The notes under the pieces were generated by a model. It did not search any database and had not been told where the DNA came from. It saw nothing but the letters and a program-made list of their open reading frames with translations. This document shows, one piece after another, positions 1-3,958 of a DNA stretch of 5,667 nt; position 1 is the first letter of the stretch; each line of letters begins with the position of its first letter. A program made the position numbers and the translations under genes. Origin of the DNA: DALYDK01 sp964415715 (GTDB taxonomy: Bacteria > Patescibacteriota > Saccharimonadia > Saccharimonadales > CAIOMD01); contig CAYQBK010000007.1 in NCBI GenBank assembly GCA_964415715.1, positions 1 through 5,667 on the forward strand. The letters are read 5' to 3'.

Positions 1-1
1 T

Positions 2-1060
2 TTTTCAGAAAAAAATATAAAAGTCTATAGAGGTAATGCCACATTCGTTGACCCGTACACAATATCTGTCAATTACAGAAAAATTACGGCCAAGAATTTT
101 TTAATAGCAACTGGCTCTCAGCCACGAATACCATATATACAGGGTTTATTTGACGCTGGTTTCTTGACATATCGTGATCTATCGACAAACTTTGACTACC
201 CAAAAAGTATCTGTTTTTTGGGAGGTGGTTCTGTTGCCTACGAATATTCCCAAATACTGTCAGCACTAGGAACCAAGGTCCACATTTTAGAAAAATATAG
301 CCATATCATGCCAAACTGCGACCCTGAGGTTAGTGATTTGGCTAGTAGTTATTTGCAAGATATAGGCATCAAAATACATGTTGGCGCTCAAATACTAGAG
401 GTATCAAAAAACGCTAAAATAAAACATATAATATTCAATCACCAAGGTCGCAAATATAAACTAGCAGTTGACGAGATTGTCGTATCATCAGGTAAAGCAC
501 CAAATACTGATATTGCACTCGAAAATGCTGGCGTCCGCTACGACGAAAATGGAGTCACAACAAATAGCTACATGCAAACAACCCAAAAACACATATACGC
601 AGCCGGCGAGGTTGTTGGGCTGGTCAAGACTGCAAGTGCATCTATAAAAGAGGCCCAAATAGCAACCCACAATATCTACAGCCATAAAAAAGTATCTATG
701 GACTACTCTGCTATACCAATGACAGTCTATGGCTACCCCGAAATATCCTACACAGGTAAAACCGAACGTGAACTAAAAATGACCGGCCAACTTTACCAAA
801 CCGCGATAGCTCCCATAGGAATACCCGGTAAATCTATAACAACTCAATACTCCAGCGGGTTTGTTAAGCTAGTAGCTAGCCATGAAGGAGTTGTCATTGG
901 AGCTTCGATAGTAGCACCAAACGCCAGTGAAATAATCAACCTTATATCATATGCCATATCTAACGAAGACAAAGCCTGCGACCTTGCAAATGCGGTATAC
1001 AGCTACCCGTCATGGAGTGAAGCCGTCCGCATAGCAGCTAGCAAAATATATTGCATATAA
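2..1060 (+). CDS. MerA/dihydrolipoamide dehydrogenase-like NAD(P)/FAD disulfide oxidoreductase, 5' partial
   Basis: The frame is open from base 2, giving 352 residues of a family that is usually about 460 long, so roughly 110 N-terminal residues lie outside the window. These include the FAD dinucleotide fold and the redox CxxxxC. Visible in order, in partial numbering: the ATGSQP flavin motif (36-41); a second Rossmann fold with GGGSVAYE at 74-81 and a glutamate ending its second strand (97), which favours NADH over NADPH; SSGKAPN (162-168); YAAGEV (199-204), matching the family's AAGD flavin-contact motif but with Glu for Asp; and a C-terminal dimerisation domain ending in YPSWSE (335-340). 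Dihydrolipoamide dehydrogenase and glutathione reductase have HPxxxE there. Tyr in place of the catalytic His is a feature shared with mercuric reductase. The last residues are Tyr-Cys-Ile, one cysteine and not the CC pair of MerA. The fold is certain. The substrate is unknown: Hg(II), an organic disulfide or another electron acceptor are all possible. Confidence 0.9.
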   Translation, partial: FSEKNIKVYRGNATFVDPYTISVNYRKITAKNFLIATGSQPRIPYIQGLFDAGFLTYRDLSTNFDYPKSICFLGGGSVAYEYSQILSALGTKVHILEKYSHIMPNCDPEVSDLASSYLQDIGIKIHVGAQILEVSKNAKIKHIIFNHQGRKYKLAVDEIVVSSGKAPNTDIALENAGVRYDENGVTTNSYMQTTQKHIYAAGEVVGLVKTASASIKEAQIATHNIYSHKKVSMDYSAIPMTVYGYPEISYTGKTERELKMTGQLYQTAIAPIGIPGKSITTQYSSGFVKLVASHEGVVIGASIVAPNASEIINLISYAISNEDKACDLANAVYSYPSWSEAVRIAASKIYCI

Positions 1061-1076
1061 ACTTATATTTGGTATT

Positions 1077-1106
1077 AAAAAACCTGCAAAAATGCAGGAT
1101 GTTTTT
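1077..1106. terminator. Intrinsic terminator, probably bidirectional
   Basis: CCTGCA (1083-1088) pairs with TGCAGG (1093-1098) around an AAAA loop. A T5 run follows at 1102-1106 and an A6 run precedes at 1077-1082. It lies 17 bases past the reductase stop on the plus strand and just past the CCA end of the minus-strand tRNA, so it can terminate both converging transcripts. Confidence 0.75.
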
Positions 1107-1107
1107 A

Positions 1108-1183
1108 TGGTGGGGCTGGCTGGATTTGAACCAGCGGCCAATCGGTTATGAGCCGACTGCTCTAACCACTGAGCTACAGCCCC
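1108..1183 (-). tRNA. tRNA with CAU anticodon, probably tRNA-Ile2 (elongator Met possible)
   Basis: Read on the minus strand this folds as a complete cloverleaf. It has a perfect 7-bp acceptor stem (GGGGCTG/CAGCCCC), a GCTC/GAGC D-stem, a CTCATAA anticodon loop (anticodon CAT, plus-strand 1148-1150), a GCTGG/CCAGC T-stem with a TTCAAAT loop, discriminator A and an encoded CCA (1108-1110). The paired 1-72 position and the lack of a GGG/CCC anticodon stem exclude the initiator. The AGTGGTTA D-loop, the CTCATAA loop and the TTGG-type variable region resemble E. coli tRNA-Ile2, whose C34 is modified to lysidine by TilS so that it reads AUA. Elongator Met cannot be excluded by eye. ATA codons are frequent in the neighbouring genes, so a lysidine tRNA would be heavily used. 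Confidence 0.93.
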
Positions 1184-1201
1184 ATAAAAATATGTTTAAC
1201 C

Positions 1202-1231
1202 ACTATATAATACAATACTAGTAGTTTACAA
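1202..1231 (-). promoter_or_regulatory. Candidate promoter of the CAU tRNA
   Basis: On the minus strand TTGTAA (-35, plus 1226-1231) is separated by 18 bases from TATAGT (-10, plus 1202-1207). Transcription would start about 12 bases before the tRNA 5' end. The -10 matches 5/6 of the sigma70 consensus and the -35 4/6. The region is AT-rich, so chance matches are possible. Confidence 0.4.
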
Positions 1232-1253
1232 TATAAGAGTATACCAAATGCAG

Positions 1254-1259
1254 TATAAT
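1254..1259 (+). promoter_or_regulatory. Candidate -10 box for the FtsB-like gene
   Basis: A perfect TATAAT lies 42 bases before the chosen ATG, giving a leader of about 35 bases. No convincing -35 box lies at the right distance. A second perfect TATAAT occurs at 1206-1211. Either may be chance in this AT-rich divergent spacer. Confidence 0.3.
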
Positions 1260-1301
1260 ATATATAGAACTTTCGCATTTTGTGAAATATTCAGGCCCGT
1301 T

Positions 1302-1754
1302 ATGAATATAGAAAAGATAAAAAACAATAAAACTATCCAAACATTTTTCAGTAGCCGTAACCTTGGGCTATATCTATTTTTGATAATTTCATTGTCTGTC
1401 GCCTGGAGTACAGCCAAAATAATCCAAAAAAACTATGAACTCCAAAAAGATATTACCCAGCTACAACAAGAAGTGGCCCTGCAAGAACAACAAAATAAAA
1501 ACCAAGCACTAAAAAACAAATATTTTGAAACTGACACATTTCTAGAGCTAGGTGCTAGAAAATATTTTTCAAAAAGCCTACCTGGTGAACGCATATATTC
1601 GGTACCAAAAGATGTAGCCATGGCCAACGTAAAACCAATGCCATCAACAATATTGATATCAAAAAAAACCAAGACCAAAGCAAAAGTTCTACAAAACTGG
1701 TCAGACTGGCTAATATTTTTACAGGGCAAAGCAAGCCAACAAACATCAGATTGA
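1302..1754 (+). CDS. FtsB/DivIC-like septum formation initiator, single-pass membrane protein
   Basis: This is a 150-residue protein. A short polar N-terminus is followed by one membrane helix (about 21-41, LGLYLFLIISLSVAW...). A glutamine/lysine-rich coiled coil comes next (about 42-75), then FETDTFLELGARKYF and PGERIYSVP (about 75-102). This helix, coiled coil, E-x-x-AR and PGE order is the hallmark of FtsB/DivIC proteins, which bridge FtsQ/DivIB and FtsL in the divisome. The tail has NWSDWLIFLQG, an aromatic ending of a kind I associate with CPR homologues (from memory, not searched). The ATG at 1302 is preferred over an in-frame ATG at 1248 because AGG at 1293-1295 is well placed as a ribosome site and because the longer start would run through the promoter-like AT-rich spacer. 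The TGA stop overlaps the -35 box of the next gene, the initiator tRNA. The family call is strong, but whether it is FtsB or DivIC cannot be decided from this window. Confidence 0.8.
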   Translation: MNIEKIKNNKTIQTFFSSRNLGLYLFLIISLSVAWSTAKIIQKNYELQKDITQLQQEVALQEQQNKNQALKNKYFETDTFLELGARKYFSKSLPGERIYSVPKDVAMANVKPMPSTILISKKTKTKAKVLQNWSDWLIFLQGKASQQTSD

Positions 1755-1779
1755 CACAGACCGCCAGATGATATATTAT
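1751..1779 (+). promoter_or_regulatory. Strong sigma70-type promoter of tRNA-fMet, overlapping the upstream stop codon
   Basis: A perfect TTGACA (1751-1756), an exact 17-base spacer and TATTAT (1774-1779, 5/6) place the start near 1786, about 17 bases before the tRNA. The -35 box shares bases with the TGA stop (1752-1754) of the FtsB-like gene. This is the best promoter in the window. Confidence 0.75.
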
Positions 1780-1802
1780 TTACTACGCTTTACTAAGTAT
1801 AT

Positions 1803-1877
1803 TGCGGGGTAGAGCAGTGGCAGCTCGTGTGGCTCATAACCACAAGGTCGCAGGTTCGAGTCCTGCCCCCGCGACCA
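1803..1877 (+). tRNA. Initiator tRNA-fMet (CAU) with an unusual anticodon stem
   Basis: Full cloverleaf: TGCGGGG/CCCCGCG acceptor, GAGC/GCTC D-stem with a short AGTGGCA loop, TGTGG/CCACA anticodon stem around CTCATAA (anticodon 1835-1837), GCAGG/CCTGC T-stem, discriminator A and an encoded CCA. Initiator marks are the closely matching CGGGG acceptor, the A11-U24 pair in the D-stem and the lack of a Watson-Crick 1-72 pair. Two departures stand out. Position 1-72 is U-G, where E. coli has C-A. The 29-41 pair is U-A, so the usual three G-C pairs of initiators are cut to two. The gene has its own promoter, and a terminator follows directly. Confidence 0.95.
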
Positions 1878-1915
1878 TATAAAGTGCCCCACCAGAAGTG
1901 GGGCTTTTTATATGG
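1875..1915 (+). terminator. Strong intrinsic terminator of tRNA-fMet, stem extending into CCA
   Basis: GCCCCAC (1886-1892) and GTGGGGC (1898-1904) form a 7-bp GC-rich stem with a CAGAA loop, followed by T5 (1905-1909). Outside a 2x2 internal loop, CCATATAAA (1875-1883) pairs fully with TTTATATGG (1907-1915), so the extended stem includes the CCA end of the tRNA itself. The outer arms also make it palindromic enough to work from either side. Confidence 0.88.
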
Positions 1916-1994
1916 TTATGAGAGTTAGATTCGAGCCAAGAAGGTTGGTCGTATGTGAGCAAAGCGAACGAAGAAGCACAGCTTGATGTGCACT

Positions 1995-2012
1995 GTCCTG
2001 CCCACGCGACCA
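1995..2012 (+). repeat. Near-exact copy of the tRNA-fMet 3' end
   Basis: GTCCTGCCCACGCGACCA matches bases 1860-1877 of the initiator tRNA at 17 of 18 positions, including the CCA. The single difference is C to A at 2004. The bases upstream of it do not continue as tRNA. A duplicated tRNA 3' end in direct orientation is the usual footprint of tRNA-targeted integration (attL/attR). A decayed partial tRNA copy is the alternative. The spacing is only 135 bases and no integrase is seen. Confidence 0.75.
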
Positions 2013-2061
2013 AGAAAAATACCTCTCCAACCGGAGGGATTTTCTTCTTTTTGGGTAGGAC
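1995..2061 (+). repeat. Long interrupted hairpin, terminator-like
   Basis: Three stacked stems are visible. The outer is GTCCTGCCCA (1995-2004) with TGGGTAGGAC (2052-2061): 10 pairs, one of them G-U. The middle is AAGAAAA (2012-2018) with TTTTCTT (2040-2046). The inner is CTCTCC (2023-2028) with GGAGGG (2033-2038), including one T-G pair, around an AACC loop. The T-rich 2040-2051 on the plus strand suggests that the inner stem can act as a terminator for a transcript entering from the left. The outer stem uses the copied tRNA 3' end on one side. Confidence 0.6.
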
Positions 2062-2193
2062 TCAAATCTGCGACGCTAAAAAGGTCGGAGGTGAAAAATA
2101 CCAGTGGCATTTTGCAAGGCAAGCTTCTCTTGCAAACTTGTTTGCAAAGAAGAAGTTGCGGGCCCGCAGAATGTGGGCGAGTCCTAATCCCAA
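2051..2193. repeat. Long-range inverted repeat competing with the hairpin to its left
   Basis: TTGGGTAGGACTC (2051-2063) is the reverse complement of GAGTCCTAATCCCAA (2179-2193) apart from a two-base bulge. The left arm is the same strand that pairs with 1995-2004, and it also matches the reverse complement of the tRNA-fMet T-arm (1858-1868) with one G-U pair. The pairings are therefore mutually exclusive. Inside the loop lies a 12-bp perfect palindrome, TGCGGGCCCGCA (2157-2168). Confidence 0.55.
2112..2147. repeat. Triple TTGCAA repeat forming two alternative hairpins
   Basis: TTGCAA occurs at 2112, 2130 and 2142. TTGCAAG (2112-2118) pairs with CTTGCAA (2129-2135). TTGCAAA (2130-2136) pairs with TTTGCAA (2141-2147). 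Both stems need the middle copy, so only one can form at a time. No T-run follows either stem. The function is unknown. Confidence 0.5.
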
Positions 2194-2356
2194 CCTAATC
2201 AATAAATACAATAAGAATAATTATAAAAACATATTTGAGATAATTGGATACAGTAGAATACTACTGGGCCCAACCCCTACCACAACAATGAGCTTCACCA
2301 AAAAATGCTAAATATTACAGAAAGATGAACAATCATTTTATACTAAATCGTTATAA

Positions 2357-2805
2357 ATGGAGAGTCTATAGCAAAAGAACAGCAGATTATACAGCGTATC
2401 GCAACCAAGGCACTTATCGTCAACGATAATGGGCAATTTTTAATTTTTCGGGAAGCAAATACATATTAAGATGGTACGAACACTGGGCGATACCATATGC
2501 CCGGCGGAAGACTTAATGTTGGTGAAGCATTTACCGATGGCCTAAAGCGTGAAGTAAATGAAGAAACAGGGCTTGATATAAAAATAGGAAAGCCTATCTA
2601 TGTAGGCGAATGGCGACCAATCATCAAGGACGTCCCTCATCAAATCATTGCAATATTTTTTATATGCAAACCATCAACAAATAAAGTTCAGCTCAGCGAG
2701 GAACATGATGATTATCAGTGGATTACACCAAATGAGATCAGTGTGTTTGATATCATGTCACCAGAAGATAAAGTTATCCAAGAGTATGTCGCTAGCCTTA
2801 TTTAA
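2357..2805 (+). pseudogene. NUDIX hydrolase, disrupted at the 5' end
   Basis: The frame ending at 2805 encodes a complete NUDIX box in canonical GX5EX7REUXEEXGU form: GRLNVGE, seven residues, REVNEETGL (DNA about 2506-2574). The family hydrolyses nucleoside diphosphates linked to another moiety, with Mg2+ bound by the box glutamates. The same frame carries the expected N-terminal strands upstream: RIATKALIVNDNGQFLIFRE and then, after the stop, GRYHMPGG. It is broken twice. A TAA (2467-2469) sits where family members usually have a coding residue in the loop before the box. No ATG, GTG or TTG exists in frame between the previous stop (2344) and that TAA. The nearest ATG, at 2357, is one frame off and reads only four codons. 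Starting at the ATG at 2497 would give 102 residues lacking about 45 N-terminal ones, probably not a working fold. The substrate cannot be predicted. A sequencing error would have to have occurred twice. Confidence 0.75.
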
Positions 2806-2845
2806 ATCATACAACAAAACAAAATATTATATAAATCATCTGTAA

Positions 2846-2950
2846 CATCTAGTCGTAGACTACAAACCACAAGTTGACTGGGTAGTAAATAGTGACCTGG
2901 ATATTATTGAAAATATACCCAATGGACTAAAGGCAACAGATCATTATTTA
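2846..2950 (+). other. Possible short coding remnant after the NUDIX pseudogene
   Basis: In the 159 bases between the NUDIX stop and the end of the reductase gene, one frame reads about 35 residues of protein-like composition, including VDWVVNSDLDIIENIPNGLK. It follows a stop at 2843 and has no start codon or ribosome site. It may be the tail of another decayed gene. It may equally be chance, since an open run of this length is not unusual. Confidence 0.2.
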
Positions 2951-2964
2951 TGTAAGAGATGTGT

Positions 2965-3531
2965 TTATTTCAACTCTGTTCGTAGTTGCTTGGTGGCTAT
3001 GGCTACCCGTACTAGGGGGTCTATCATGGTTTTAATGTCACCTTTTAGCAGTTCGGGTTTAACATTTCCCCGCTCGTCAAATGCGACCCACGGTTCAAAA
3101 ATATGGACACTATCGCGCAGCGGAAACATATTAACCGCAACTGTAACACCAATAAGCTGTTCTATCGCTCTGACTCCACCAATACTGCCATAACCCAAAA
3201 ATGCTACTGGCTTATATGTCCATTCGTGATACAAAAAATCAATGGCATTTTTCAAGGTCGCTGATGTGCCATGATTGTATTCTGGGGTAACAAATATAAA
3301 CCCATCTGCCTGACTAATTTTTTCAGCCCACTGCCTAGTATGTTCCTGGCTATACTGTTTTGAGCCAGCTGGTATTGGCTCGTCGAGCAATGGCAAGCTA
3401 TAGTCAGCTATATCTACAATCTCAAACTTAACATCTTTATAATCGTCAATCTGGCTCATAAGCCAATTTGATATATTTTTGGCCAATCGGCCAGGGCGGG
3501 TACTACCAACTATTATTTGAATATTTAGCAT
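2965..3531 (-). CDS. NAD(P)H-dependent FMN reductase, flavodoxin-like fold
   Basis: This 188-residue protein has the usual length for the NADPH-dependent FMN reductase family (SsuE, chromate reductase and azoreductase-like members). GSTRPGR at 9-15 follows the first strand and binds the FMN phosphate. PEYNHGTSATLKNAIDFL at 83-100 is the family signature that holds the isoalloxazine ring. GYGSIGGVRA at 113-122 is the third conserved loop. The enzyme is cytosolic and passes two electrons from NAD(P)H through FMN to quinones, flavins or other acceptors; the true substrate cannot be read here. AAAGGA (plus-strand 3540-3545) lies 8 bases before the ATG and supports this start. It is divergent from an HxlR-type regulator, a pairing common for quinone- or electrophile-responsive reductases, so it is probably the regulator's target. 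Confidence 0.9.
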   Translation of the reverse strand: MLNIQIIVGSTRPGRLAKNISNWLMSQIDDYKDVKFEIVDIADYSLPLLDEPIPAGSKQYSQEHTRQWAEKISQADGFIFVTPEYNHGTSATLKNAIDFLYHEWTYKPVAFLGYGSIGGVRAIEQLIGVTVAVNMFPLRDSVHIFEPWVAFDERGNVKPELLKGDIKTMIDPLVRVAIATKQLRTELK

Positions 3532-3553
3532 AGGTTTAATCCTTTATGTTGAA

Positions 3554-3562
3554 ATTATATCA
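3554..3562 (-). promoter_or_regulatory. Extended -10 promoter of the FMN reductase gene
   Basis: The minus strand reads TGATATAAT: a perfect TATAAT with the TGn extension that can replace a -35 box, and none is visible at 17-18 bases. The start would fall near 3547, giving a leader of about 16 bases that contains the AAAGGA ribosome site. Confidence 0.65.
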
Positions 3563-3564
3563 GT

Positions 3565-3603
3565 CACTATACATTGTATAGCTACTAACTATATTTTGTA
3601 AAG
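3565..3603. promoter_or_regulatory. Two operator-like repeats in the divergent spacer
   Basis: CTATAC-ATT-GTATAG (3567-3581) is a perfect inverted repeat with 6-bp arms. It lies in the -35/spacer zone of the reductase promoter. A related copy (3587-3603) matches the 17 bases 3565-3581 at 13 positions, exactly 22 bp further on, about two helical turns, which would put two bound dimers on one face of the DNA. The likely binder is the HxlR-family protein encoded beside it. This rests on position and symmetry, not on a known consensus. Confidence 0.5.
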
Positions 3604-3632
3604 TTTATTATTTGGCGTATTATTTATTTATT

Positions 3633-3953
3633 GTGATAAATAATACCAACTCGATAAATGAATATAGTAGCATATTAGGTGCTCTGATCGTATTTGGTGA
3701 CAAATGGACACCCCTGCTGGTAAAACAGCTATCAGATGGCCCAAAAACGTTTTCAGCACTAGAAAAAATATTGCCTGGTATCAGCCCACGAACTCTCAGC
3801 CAACGCCTAGATAAACTTATAGGCATAGATATTATAGGCAAACAGCTATATTGCGCTAAACCACCCCGCTACCAGTATTATTTAACCCCCAAGGGTGCAG
3901 ATCTGCAAAATATACTAACCGCCATGGCTATATGGAGCGAAAAGTACCGCTAG
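3633..3953 (+). CDS. HxlR-family winged helix-turn-helix transcriptional regulator
   Basis: From the GTG at 3633 this is a 106-residue protein, normal for HxlR regulators, which are small dimeric DNA-binding proteins. FGDKWTPLLVKQLSDGPKTF at 21-40, PGISPRTLSQRLDKL at 48-62 (recognition helix) and PPRYQYYLTPKG (wing, about 77-88) fit the family pattern of I-x-x-KW, GISxxxLxxRLxxL and Y-x-LTxxG. A TTG seven codons earlier (3612) is an alternative start; neither has a clear ribosome site. The N-terminal cysteine used for redox sensing by relatives such as YodB and HypR is absent. The only cysteine is in the wing (about residue 74). It is divergent from the FMN reductase, with operator-like repeats between, so it is probably a repressor of that gene and of itself. 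Its 3' end is 5 bases from the convergent dus gene with no terminator between. Confidence 0.88.
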   Translation: MINNTNSINEYSSILGALIVFGDKWTPLLVKQLSDGPKTFSALEKILPGISPRTLSQRLDKLIGIDIIGKQLYCAKPPRYQYYLTPKGADLQNILTAMAIWSEKYR

Positions 3954-3958
3954 ACAGA

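Larger units (their letters stand above)
1878..2356. other. Gene-less stretch: structured, tRNA-fMet-derived repeats (to about 2200), then AT-rich spacer
   Basis: No frame here reads like a protein. The open frames run through hairpins and have low-quality, tRNA-region-like translations. The part up to about 2200 is visibly richer in GC than its surroundings. It carries several short sequences matching the 3' part of the adjacent initiator tRNA, in both orientations, together with several inverted repeats described separately. From about 2200 to 2356 the sequence becomes AT-rich and I see nothing definite beyond a possible TATACT -10 box (2339-2344) before the broken NUDIX gene. No integrase or transposase is present. 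Confidence 0.7.

Noticed and set aside
1248..1301. Upstream ATG at 1248 as the start of the FtsB-like protein
   Set aside because: It adds 18 residues unlike the family, overlaps a TATAAT box, and lacks the AGG found before the ATG at 1302.
1995..2061. Integron attC site
   Set aside because: The long imperfect palindrome is suggestive, but no RYYYAAC/GTTRRRY boxes are visible at its ends and no integron integrase is in the window.
1925..2122. Minus-strand open frame of 65 codons in the same stretch
   Set aside because: Same non-coding structured sequence read backwards; no start signal and no recognisable motif.
1878..2200. Possible tmRNA, SRP RNA or RNase P RNA
   Set aside because: I looked for the SRP tetraloop region, the RNase P GAGGAAAGTCC-type core and a tmRNA-like acceptor/T-arm pair with a tag frame, and found none on either strand.
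1955..2311. Open frame of 118 codons on the plus strand in the structured stretch
   Set aside because: It runs through the tRNA-3'-end copy, the long hairpin and the TTGCAA repeats, has no ribosome site, and its translation lacks a recognisable fold. Overlapping frames on both strands are equally open because the repeats lack stops.
2467..2469. TAA read as a sense codon (recoded stop) in the NUDIX gene
   Set aside because: TAA is used as a normal stop by the genes ending at 1060, 2805, 2965 and 3959, and the gene also lacks an in-frame start, so decay is simpler.
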